The translations under genes were made by a program, and so were the position numbers. The notes beneath the pieces are model-generated. The model worked only from the letters and a program-made list of their open reading frames with translations, was not told the origin of the DNA and searched no databases. Shown here piece by piece: positions 8,981 to 16,562 of a stretch of 64,000 bases of DNA. The stretch is from positions 1-64,000 of the forward strand of contig DMMY01000006.1 of assembly GCA_003452935.1 (NCBI GenBank), given 5' to 3'. Numbering within the stretch: position 1 is the first letter of the stretch; each line of letters begins with the position of its first letter. This DNA is from Elusimicrobiota bacterium. GTDB lineage: Bacteria > Elusimicrobiota > Elusimicrobia > UBA1565 > UBA9628.

Positions 8981-9043
8981 ATATTATTAATTTTCAGGAT
9001 AAAACACAACAAGCCCGGGGATTCCAATTCCGAAAAAAAATGC

Positions 9044-9049
9044 TACACT
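9044..9049 (+). promoter_or_regulatory. Extended -10 box for the DUF3467-cinA-kinase operon
   Basis: TGCTACACT gives an extended -10 (TG-n-TACACT) that ends nine bases before ATG 9059. The predicted leader is only about three bases. A -35 box is not convincing. Confidence 0.45.
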
Positions 9050-9058
9050 GGGCCTCAT

Positions 9059-9358
9059 ATGGAAGAAAATAAAAATTCCCTGCAGATAGATATCGAAGAA
9101 TCCGCGTCCCGCGGCGTCTACGCGAACCTGGCCATGATCACGCACAGCGACACGGAATTCATGCTCGATTTCATTTTCATCCAACCGCAGGCCGCGAAAG
9201 CGCAAGTCCTCTCGCGCGTCATATCCTCGCCGGCGCACGCCAAGCGCCTGCTCTGGGCGCTCAAGGACAACGTGGCGAAATACGAGGCGCGCTTCGGCGT
9301 CATTCCCGCCGGGGACAATCCCGCCGAGGCGTCCCCGCCCACGGACGTCTACCAGTGA
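9059..9358 (+). CDS. DUF3467 family protein
   Basis: This 99-residue protein has the family pattern: G-V-Y-A-N-L-A near residue 19, H-S-D-T-E-F-M-L-D-F, K-A-Q-V-L-S-R-V, then A-K-R-L-L-x-A-L-x-x-N and K-Y-E-x-R-F-G. The family is small, soluble and of unknown function, widespread in bacteria and archaea. No signal peptide or membrane segment is visible. Its stop overlaps the GTG start of cinA (GTGA), so the two are translationally coupled. Adjacency to cinA alone does not define a role. Confidence 0.85.
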   Translation: MEENKNSLQIDIEESASRGVYANLAMITHSDTEFMLDFIFIQPQAAKAQVLSRVISSPAHAKRLLWALKDNVAKYEARFGVIPAGDNPAEASPPTDVYQ

Positions 9359-10653
9359 AGACCGCCTCCCGGCAACAGACCGCCGCGCGCGAACCGGCCA
9401 TCGAGCTGCTCTGCGCCGGCACGGAACTGCTGGCGGGCAAGACCAACACCCATTCCGCCTTCATCGCCCGCAGGCTGCGCGCCGCCGGCCTGCGGCTGGC
9501 GCGCGCCACCTCCCTTCCGGACGACCCGGCGCTTCTCGCCGAGGAAATCCGCGCGGCTCTGGGGCGCTGCGACGCCCTGCTGGTCTGCGGAGGCATGGGC
9601 CCGACTTTCGACGACGTGACCCGCGAAGCCGCGGCCGCCGCCCTGGGTCGAGATTTGGTGTTTCACCCGCGGCTCTTCACGGCCATCCGCCGCAAGTTCT
9701 CTCGCCTGCGCTTCCCCTTGCCTAGGGAAAACCGGCGCCAGGCGTTCCTTGTGCGCGGCGCCATGCCGCTGGCCAACCGCGTCGGCTCGGCTCCGGGACA
9801 GCTGCTCGCCCTGCGCCGAGCCCCGGGCCGGGCGCCCCAAACATTGGCCCTGCTGCCCGGACCGCCCGACGAAATGGCGCCCATGCTCGACGAGGCGGTC
9901 ATGCCGAGGCTGCGCGGGTCCTACGCACGAGGCCGGCATGCCGCCTCCCTGACCCTTCATCTCTGCGGCCTGCCTGAATCCGTCGCGGACGAGAAGCTGC
10001 GCCCGGTGACGAACCTGGCCGGTCCGGAGCTCGATTTCACCATTCTCGCGTCCGCGGGCCAGGTGGATTTCCATGCCTTTTCGCGCTGCGCCCGGGCCGC
10101 GCGCGCGCGCCGGCTCATCGCGCGGGTGCGCCGCCTGGCATTGCGCCGGGTGGGACCTCATGTCTTCGGAGAAGGACCCCAGACCCTCGAGTCGGCGGTC
10201 GCGGGCCGCCTGCGGCGCCGGCGCCTGACCCTGGCCGTGGCCGAATCCTGCTCCGCCGGAATGCTCGCGGCGCGGCTGACCTCGGTTCCGGGCAGTTCCA
10301 CCTACTTCCGCGGAGGCGTCCTGGCCTACCATGACCGGGTCAAACAGGAATTGTTGGGCGTCCGGGACAAGACCCTGTCCCGTCACGGAGCGGTGTCGAT
10401 GGCCAGCGCCCGGGAGATGGCCGAAGGCGCGCGCCGGGCTCTCAAGGCCGGCGTGGGCGTCGCGCTGACGGGCATCGCCGGGCCCGGCGGAGGCGGCCCG
10501 CGCAAGCCCGTGGGCCTGACCTTCATTGCCATCTCCGGGCCGGGCCGTGGTTCGGCCCGTCTGCGCCTCATGCTTACCGGCGACCGGGAGACCATCCGGC
10601 AGAAGGCCGTGGCCGCGGCCCTGAAACTGCTTTGGAGCCATTTGCAGCCATGA
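9355..10653 (+). CDS. cinA: CinA-like protein with NMN deamidase domain
   Basis: The protein has 432 residues. The N-terminal half (~17-185) is the molybdopterin-binding/COG1058 fold, with G-T-E-L-L-x-G, C-G-G-M-G-P-T-x-D-D-V-T-R and G-x-P-D-E-M. The C-terminal domain (~280-430) is the PncC amidohydrolase, with A-E-S-C-S-A-G and L-T-G-I-A-G-P-G-G-G. Known homologues deamidate nicotinamide mononucleotide and have ADP-ribose pyrophosphatase activity in the NAD salvage cycle. The start is GTG at 9355, overlapping the previous stop; the TGA end overlaps the next ATG by four bases. The three-gene order DUF3467-cinA-kinase is probably one transcript. Confidence 0.93.
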   Translation: MKTASRQQTAAREPAIELLCAGTELLAGKTNTHSAFIARRLRAAGLRLARATSLPDDPALLAEEIRAALGRCDALLVCGGMGPTFDDVTREAAAAALGRDLVFHPRLFTAIRRKFSRLRFPLPRENRRQAFLVRGAMPLANRVGSAPGQLLALRRAPGRAPQTLALLPGPPDEMAPMLDEAVMPRLRGSYARGRHAASLTLHLCGLPESVADEKLRPVTNLAGPELDFTILASAGQVDFHAFSRCARAARARRLIARVRRLALRRVGPHVFGEGPQTLESAVAGRLRRRRLTLAVAESCSAGMLAARLTSVPGSSTYFRGGVLAYHDRVKQELLGVRDKTLSRHGAVSMASAREMAEGARRALKAGVGVALTGIAGPGGGGPRKPVGLTFIAISGPGRGSARLRLMLTGDRETIRQKAVAAALKLLWSHLQP

Positions 10654-13397
10654 AACGAAAAAACATCAGCAACGCGGGCTCTAAACTCTCCCGGCCGCGC
10701 CGCGCCGCGCCGCTTTCCCGGGGCGCCAAGTCCAAGCCGGGTTCCCAGGCGCCGAACCTGGCGGCGATCATCGCCCACGCGCCCGTGATCCTGTTCGCAT
10801 TGGACGCCCAGGGCCGCTGCACGCTCTGCGAGGGGCAGGGCCTCATCGCCTTGGGCCTGAAGGCGGGGCAAGCCGTGGGGCGTTCGGCCTTGGAGATGTA
10901 CCGGGACATTCCGGCCCTGACCGCGGATGTCAAGCGCGCCCTGGCCGGCGAGTCGTTTTCCTCGGTGGCCAAGGTGGGCCGGGTTTGGTTCGAGACCCAT
11001 TATCGTCCCTTCTTCGACCTGACCGGACGGCTGCTCGGGGTCATCGGCCTGTCTTGCGACGTCACCGAGCGCAAGCGCATGGAGGAGGACCTCAACCGCA
11101 GCGAGCGGCGATTCCGCCACCTCATCGACTCCATGCATGAAGGTTTTTATCTGGCCGACCGCGAAGGCAAGAGGCTCTTCGTCAACCGGGCCCTGCTGCG
11201 GATCTACGGCTGCTCCGACGAGAGCGAATTGCTGGACAAGAGCGTTTTCGACCGCGTGGAGCCGGGCGTGCGCGAAAATATCCAGGAGCGCTTCCAGGAA
11301 GCGATGCGCACGGGCGTCTTCCCCGAAAGCGTGCAAGTGCCCTTCATTCGCCAGGACGGCAGCCAGGGGACCCTGGAGCTCAATCCTTCCCCGGTTTACG
11401 AGGACGGAAAGCTGGTGGGCGCCAGCGGCGTGGTCCGCGACATCACGGAACGCAAGCAGGACGAGGCGGAACTCGTCAGTTCCCGCCAGATGCTCCAGCT
11501 CGTCCTCGACAACATACCGCAGCGCGTCTTCTGGAAAGACCGCAACTCGCGCTATATAGGAGCCAACCAGCCGTTCCTGAGGGACGCCGGCCTCAAGGAC
11601 CTTTCCGAATTGCGGGGCAAGAACGATTTCGATCTGAGCTGGAAAGAAACCGCGCCTCTCTACCAGGCGGACGACAAGAGCGTGATGTCCAGCGGCAAGC
11701 CCAAGCTGGGCTACGAGGAGCCCCAAAGCAAGCCGGACGGCGGCAAGATGTGGCTGCGCACCAACAAGATCCCGCTCAAGGACGCGCAGGGGCGCATCAT
11801 CGGCGTGCTCGGCGCCTACGAGGACATCACCGAGCAGCGCCAAAACGAGGACGCGCTGCGCCTGAGCCAGTTCTCCATGGATCACTGTCCCATCCCGGTT
11901 CACTGGGTCGACGAAAAGGCGCGCCTGCTCTACGTCAACGACGCCGCCTGCGCGGCCATGGGCTACGAACGCTCCGAGATGATGAAACTCTCCATCGGAG
12001 ACATCGACTGCAACTGGACTCCGGAGTGGTGGCGGAACTTCTGGAAGAACCTGCGCCAGCAAAAAACCGTTTTCCTGGAGACCCTGGAGACCGCCAAGGA
12101 CGGACGCAAATTCCCGGTGGAACTGGCCGCCAACTACATGAACTACCAGGGGCACGAGTACTGTTTCGCTTTTGTCCGGGACATATCGGAGCGCGCGCGC
12201 CTGCTGAAGTTCGAACAGGCGGCCCGCGCCGAGGCCGAGGCCGCCAGCCGCGCCAAGGACGAATTTCTCGCCATCGTATCCCACGAATTGCGCACGCCCA
12301 TGACCGCCATCCTGGGCTGGAACTGGCTGCTGCGCTCGGGCGAACTCAGTCCCATGGAGCGGGACCGGGCCTTGGACGTCATCGAGCGCAACATGCAACT
12401 GCAAAAACAGATCATCGAGGACCTCCTTGACGTGTCGAGCCTGGCGCGCAGGCAGCTCACCATCAAGAAGCAGTTCGTCGAGCTCTCCAGCGTCATTCAG
12501 GACGCCGCGGCCCGCGTCCATGAGTCGGCCGAGAACAAGTCGCTGAAAATTTCTCTGGAGACCGCGGCCAACCTCATGGTGGAGGGAGATCCGGAACGGC
12601 TGAGGCAGATTTTCTGGAACCTGCTCACCAACGCGGTCAAGTTCACGCCCGAGGCGGGCCTCATCAACGTGCGCATGCGCGCCGAGCGCAGCGAGGCGCT
12701 GGTCACGGTGGAGGACACGGGCCCGGGCCTCAGCCCCGAGTTCTTCCCGCACCTCTTCGAGCTCTTCCGCCAGCAGGAGGACTCCCTGACCCGAGAGCAC
12801 CGCGGCCTAGGGCTGGGATTGTCCATCGTCAAGCGCCTCGTGGAGCTGCATGGCGGCCGGATATGGGCCGACCCGCCCCAGGCCGGGCCCGGGGCCAGAT
12901 TCACCGTGGCCCTGCCGCTGGCCGCGCCCCGCCCGGGAACCTCGGCCGCAACCCCGGACGGCGCGCAATCCGAGGCCTCGTCCCAATTCATGGGCGCGCT
13001 CAAGGGCGTCAAGATACTTGTCGTGGAAGACGACGACGATACGCGCCAGATGCTGACCTCGGTGCTGTCGCACTGCGGAGCCGTGATCGAGGAAGCGGTC
13101 AACGCCGCGGACGGATTCTCCCGCTTCGCCCGCAACCGTCCCGACGTGATCGTCTCGGACATCGCCATGCCCGGAGAGGATGGATACTCCTTCATCCGCC
13201 GCATCCGGGCGCTCAAGCCGGAACAGGGGGGGGAAGTCGCGGCCGCGGCCTTGACCGCCTACGCCACGGCCGAGGATCGAACCATGGCCCTCAAGGCCGG
13301 CTTTCAAATCTATCTTCCCAAGCCGGTCGACCCGACGGAACTGGTGGCGGTGGTCCGCGCCCTGTCCCAACGCCGGGCCGGCACCGCCCAGCCCTGA
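10650..13397 (+). CDS. Soluble hybrid sensor histidine kinase with four PAS domains
   Basis: The protein has 915 residues and no membrane segment, so it is probably a cytosolic sensor. Four PAS domains span about 35-145, 150-270, 280-395 and 400-525, the later ones with PAC-like D-I-T-E-R/Q tails. A HisKA domain follows with phospho-accepting His545 in S-H-E-L-R-T-P. The ATPase domain has N-A-V-K-F-T, D-T-G-P-G-L and G-L-G-L-G-L-S. A C-terminal receiver (~785-905) has Asp837 in S-D-I-A-M-P-G and lysine in L-P-K-P. ATG 10650 overlaps the cinA stop (ATGA); an in-frame TTG 18 bases upstream is less likely. No output regulator is adjacent. Confidence 0.93.
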   Translation: MKRKNISNAGSKLSRPRRAAPLSRGAKSKPGSQAPNLAAIIAHAPVILFALDAQGRCTLCEGQGLIALGLKAGQAVGRSALEMYRDIPALTADVKRALAGESFSSVAKVGRVWFETHYRPFFDLTGRLLGVIGLSCDVTERKRMEEDLNRSERRFRHLIDSMHEGFYLADREGKRLFVNRALLRIYGCSDESELLDKSVFDRVEPGVRENIQERFQEAMRTGVFPESVQVPFIRQDGSQGTLELNPSPVYEDGKLVGASGVVRDITERKQDEAELVSSRQMLQLVLDNIPQRVFWKDRNSRYIGANQPFLRDAGLKDLSELRGKNDFDLSWKETAPLYQADDKSVMSSGKPKLGYEEPQSKPDGGKMWLRTNKIPLKDAQGRIIGVLGAYEDITEQRQNEDALRLSQFSMDHCPIPVHWVDEKARLLYVNDAACAAMGYERSEMMKLSIGDIDCNWTPEWWRNFWKNLRQQKTVFLETLETAKDGRKFPVELAANYMNYQGHEYCFAFVRDISERARLLKFEQAARAEAEAASRAKDEFLAIVSHELRTPMTAILGWNWLLRSGELSPMERDRALDVIERNMQLQKQIIEDLLDVSSLARRQLTIKKQFVELSSVIQDAAARVHESAENKSLKISLETAANLMVEGDPERLRQIFWNLLTNAVKFTPEAGLINVRMRAERSEALVTVEDTGPGLSPEFFPHLFELFRQQEDSLTREHRGLGLGLSIVKRLVELHGGRIWADPPQAGPGARFTVALPLAAPRPGTSAATPDGAQSEASSQFMGALKGVKILVVEDDDDTRQMLTSVLSHCGAVIEEAVNAADGFSRFARNRPDVIVSDIAMPGEDGYSFIRRIRALKPEQGGEVAAAALTAYATAEDRTMALKAGFQIYLPKPVDPTELVAVVRALSQRRAGTAQP

Positions 13398-13517
13398 GCC
13401 CTCGCGCGTCCGGCCCGTCATCTTGTTATTAAGAGGAAAAGTTTCTTTTTAATTATTTGTCGGGGCGAGGTCGAAAAGTCCAAGAACTCAAGCCCCTGAC
13501 ACCAAAAAACCGTTTTA

Positions 13518-13547
13518 TTGACACCCTCGCCCATTAACTCATATAAT
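13518..13547 (+). promoter_or_regulatory. Consensus sigma-70 promoter of the rpsO operon, leaderless
   Basis: TTGACA (13518-13523), an 18-base spacer and TATAAT (13542-13547) are perfect consensus hexamers. The -10 box ends six bases before the rpsO ATG at 13554, so transcription should begin at or next to the start codon. Confidence 0.85.
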
Positions 13548-13553
13548 TCTTTT

Positions 13554-13820
13554 ATGATAACCAAAGATAATCGCAGCGAAACAATTAAGAAGTACGCGAA
13601 GAAAACCGGGGACACGGGAAGCCCCGAGGTCCAGATCGCGCTCATTACCGAGCGCATCAAGTCCATTTCATCCCATCTCAAGGCCAATACCAAGGACCAC
13701 GCAACCCACGTGGGCCTTTTGCGCCTCGTCAGCCAGCGCCGCCGGCTTCTGGATTACCTCAAGAAGAAGGACCTGGCCTCCTACGGCAACGTCGTCAAGC
13801 AGCTCGACCTGAGGAAATAA
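13554..13820 (+). CDS. rpsO: 30S ribosomal protein S15
   Basis: The protein has 88 residues, the standard S15 length. It binds 16S rRNA in the platform of the small subunit. G-D-T-G-S-P-E-V-Q-I-A, H-L-K-x-x-x-K-D-H-x-x-x-x-G-L and R-R-R-L-L-D-Y-L-K are diagnostic. ATG 13554 gives the canonical N-terminus, and the consensus promoter immediately upstream rules out longer starts. In other bacteria S15 represses itself through a pseudoknot in its 5' leader; a leaderless message here would remove that mechanism. It is followed by pnp after two bases, the usual pair. Confidence 0.97.
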   Translation: MITKDNRSETIKKYAKKTGDTGSPEVQIALITERIKSISSHLKANTKDHATHVGLLRLVSQRRRLLDYLKKKDLASYGNVVKQLDLRK

Positions 13821-13822
13821 CC

Positions 13823-16036
13823 ATGGCTGACAACTTCCAGAAGATATGCCTGCAGGAGACTGTGGGCGGAAAGATCATTTCGCTGCAGACCGGGACCATC
13901 GCCAAGCAGGCGGGCGGATCCGCCACCGCGCATCTCGGAGAAACCGTCACCCTTTCGGCGGCCACGGCCGCCGCGACCCCGAGAACCACTGATTTCGTTC
14001 CCTTGACCTCGGAGTACCGGGAGCGCACCTACGCCGCCGGCCGCATACCCGGCGGATTCTTCAAGCGCGAGACCCGGCCCCGGGAAAAGGAGATTCTCTC
14101 CTCGCGCCTGGTGGACCGGCCGATCCGGCCGCTGTTTCCCAAGAGCTGGCGCTACGAGACCATGATCCACACCATCGTGCTTTCATCGGACCTGCAAAAC
14201 GACGCGGATGTCCTGGCCATCAACAGCGCCTCGGCGGCGCTGATGCTCTCCGATATCCCGTTCAACGGCCCGGTCGCGGCCGTGCGCATCGCCCGCATCA
14301 ACGGTCAGATCGTCCTGTTCCCGACTTTCGAGGAGCGGGACTCGGCCGAGATGGAGCTCGTGGTCGCGGGAAAGAAGGGCGCTCTGCTCATGGTGGAAGG
14401 CAGCGCCAGCGAGGTCCCGGAAGACGACTTCATCCAAGCCCTTGAGGCCGCGGCCGCGGCCATCGACAAGCTCTGCGACCTGCAAATCAGGCTGGCGGCG
14501 GCCAGCGAAGCGGCCGGGCGCAAGATCGTCAAGCGCGAAATCCCGAAGATCGAGCGGCCCGCGGCCGTCGTGGAATTCGTATCCCAAAAGGCGCGGGAGC
14601 CGATCATCCAAGTCCTGCGCGCGAAGCACCCCACCAAGGAAAGCTTCTCGGACGCCATAGACGCCGTCCATGAAGGCCTGGCCAAGGAGCTTTCGGCGAT
14701 CACGGACGAAGCCTCGCCGTTGTTCGGGGGACAGGCGCACTGCGCCGCGATCGTGGACGACGTCCTGCAAAAGGAAAGCCGGCGCCTCACGCTGGAGGAG
14801 GGCCTGCGGCCCGACGGCCGCAAGTTCGACGAAATCCGGCCCATCTCCATCCAGCTCTCGGTGCTGCCCCGGCTTCACGGCTCGGTCATCTTCACACGGG
14901 GCCAGACCCAGTCCCTGGTCTGCGCGACCCTGGGCACCCCGGGCGACATGCAGATCATGGACGAGCTCGAGGGCGAGTATAAGGAGCGCTTCCTGTTGCA
15001 TTACAACTTCCCCGGCTTCTCGGTCGGCGAGGTCAAGCCGGAGCGCGGTCCGGGGCGCCGCGAAATCGGCCACGGCGCGCTGGCGCGCCGGTCCCTGGCC
15101 ATCCTGCTGCCCGCGGAGGAGCAGTTCGCCTATACCATCCGGCTGGTCTCGGAGATCATGGAATCCAACGGTTCTTCGTCCATGGCCTCGGTCTGCGGAG
15201 GCTCCCTGGCGCTTTTCGACGCCGGGGTTCCCATGAAGGCGCCCTGCGCGGGCATCGCCATGGGACTCGTCCTGGAAGGGGAGAAGTACGCCATCCTCAC
15301 GGATATCGCCGGAGTGGAAGACCACAACGGCGACCTGGACTTCAAGGTCGCGGGCACCGCCAAGGGCATCACGGGCTTTCAGATGGACATGAAGGTGGAG
15401 GGTCTCAAGATATCGATTCTAAAGGAGGCCCTGGAGCAGGCGCGCCGCGGCCGGCTCTTCATCCTCGACAAGATGACCGCGGCCATCGCCGAGCCCCGCA
15501 AGGAGCTTTCGCCCTTCGCCCCGCGCCTGATGCGCTTGCAGATACCGGTGGACAAGATCGGGGCCCTCATCGGCCCCGGCGGCAAGAACATCCGGCGCAT
15601 GATCGAGACCTACGGCGTCGAGATCGACGTGGAGGACGACGGCTCGGTCTTCATCGCCGGGGTCGAAGCCGACGGCTGCGCCCAGGCCCAGGCCGAGGTC
15701 GAGGCCCTGACCAAGGAAGCCGAGGTGGGCCAGATATACAAGGGACGCGTCGTCTCCATCAAGGAGTTCGGCGCCTTCGTGGAGATATTCCCGGGCCGAG
15801 AAGGGCTCCTGCATATCTCACAGATCGACGTTAAGCGCGTCGCGCGGGTGGAAGACGCCTTGAAGGAAGGCGACGAGGTTGATGTCAAGGTTCTTGAAAT
15901 CGACAACGACGGCAAGATACGGCTCTCGCGCAAGGCCGTCCTCGCCCCGGGCTCGGAAGGCGACTCGCCGCGGCCGCCGCGCCGCGAAGGTCCGGGCGAT
16001 CGTCATCGCCATCGCGAAGGCGGCAGGAGGCGCTGA
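13823..16036 (+). CDS. pnp: Polyribonucleotide nucleotidyltransferase (PNPase)
   Basis: The protein has 737 residues and carries out phosphorolytic 3'-5' RNA decay. Two RNase PH-like domains (~5-220 and ~320-545) flank a helical linker. A KH domain starts near 568 with G-A-L-I-G-P-G-G-K-N-I-R, and an S1 domain starts near 635 with G-x-x-Y-K-G-R-V and G-A-F-V-E-I, ending G-L-L-H-I-S. The first domain has the common F-F-K-R-E-x-R-P signature and the second F-T-R-G-x-T-Q. The C-terminus is a short Arg/Pro-rich tail. A good ribosome site (GAGG) precedes the ATG, unlike its leaderless neighbour rpsO. Confidence 0.97.
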   Translation: MADNFQKICLQETVGGKIISLQTGTIAKQAGGSATAHLGETVTLSAATAAATPRTTDFVPLTSEYRERTYAAGRIPGGFFKRETRPREKEILSSRLVDRPIRPLFPKSWRYETMIHTIVLSSDLQNDADVLAINSASAALMLSDIPFNGPVAAVRIARINGQIVLFPTFEERDSAEMELVVAGKKGALLMVEGSASEVPEDDFIQALEAAAAAIDKLCDLQIRLAAASEAAGRKIVKREIPKIERPAAVVEFVSQKAREPIIQVLRAKHPTKESFSDAIDAVHEGLAKELSAITDEASPLFGGQAHCAAIVDDVLQKESRRLTLEEGLRPDGRKFDEIRPISIQLSVLPRLHGSVIFTRGQTQSLVCATLGTPGDMQIMDELEGEYKERFLLHYNFPGFSVGEVKPERGPGRREIGHGALARRSLAILLPAEEQFAYTIRLVSEIMESNGSSSMASVCGGSLALFDAGVPMKAPCAGIAMGLVLEGEKYAILTDIAGVEDHNGDLDFKVAGTAKGITGFQMDMKVEGLKISILKEALEQARRGRLFILDKMTAAIAEPRKELSPFAPRLMRLQIPVDKIGALIGPGGKNIRRMIETYGVEIDVEDDGSVFIAGVEADGCAQAQAEVEALTKEAEVGQIYKGRVVSIKEFGAFVEIFPGREGLLHISQIDVKRVARVEDALKEGDEVDVKVLEIDNDGKIRLSRKAVLAPGSEGDSPRPPRREGPGDRHRHREGGRRR

Positions 16037-16042
16037 CCTCCC

Positions 16043-16549
16043 ATGCCCCAAAAGGAACCGGCCAAGCCGAAGCGGCCCGGCCCCGATGACGGGGTGCCGC
16101 CCAGGCTCAAGGAAGTCTACGGGTTCATGACCGAAAACAACCTGGACACGGTCGAGATCGACGAGCCCGGCTTCAAATTGCGCCTGGTCCGGCGCAAGGC
16201 TCCGGCGCATATTGCCGTGCCGGTGGCCGTGGCGGCGGGGGCCGTCGCGGCGGCCCAGACCGCGGCTATCCAACCCGCGGCCCAGCCCGAGCCCGGAATG
16301 CCCGCCGGAGCCGTAGCCGTCAAATCCAGCATGATGGGCATTTTTTACCGGGCTTCGTCGCCGTCGAGCCCGCCGTTCGCCAAGGAAGGAGACATCGTCA
16401 AGCCCGGCCAAGTCCTGTGCATCATCGAGGCCATGAAGGTGTTCAACGAGCTCAAGGCCGAGTGCGCCGGCACCGTGCTCAAAGTGCTCGCGGAAAACGG
16501 CAAACCGGTCAAGGCCGGCCAGGACATCTTCTGGATCCAAAGGGCCTGA
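16043..16549 (+). CDS. accB: Biotin carboxyl carrier protein of acetyl-CoA carboxylase
   Basis: The protein has 168 residues. The C-terminal biotinyl domain has E-A-M-K-V with Lys132 as the biotinylation site and the thumb-type insertion S-S-P-S-S-P-P-F characteristic of AccB. The N-terminal ~50 residues form a helical region, joined by an Ala/Pro linker (~55-90). It carries carboxybiotin between biotin carboxylase and carboxyltransferase in the first step of fatty-acid synthesis. The usual partner accC is not in the window, so here accB is uncoupled and sits between pnp and ftsK. A GGAGG site lies upstream near the pnp stop. Confidence 0.93.
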   Translation: MPQKEPAKPKRPGPDDGVPPRLKEVYGFMTENNLDTVEIDEPGFKLRLVRRKAPAHIAVPVAVAAGAVAAAQTAAIQPAAQPEPGMPAGAVAVKSSMMGIFYRASSPSSPPFAKEGDIVKPGQVLCIIEAMKVFNELKAECAGTVLKVLAENGKPVKAGQDIFWIQRA

Positions 16550-16562
16550 CGCCGCCGCGATC

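Noticed and set aside
10383..12800. An 805-codon open frame on the minus strand
   Set aside because: It lies antisense to the hybrid kinase, whose domains and residues are unmistakable. High GC leaves long stop-free shadows; the sequence shows no domain.
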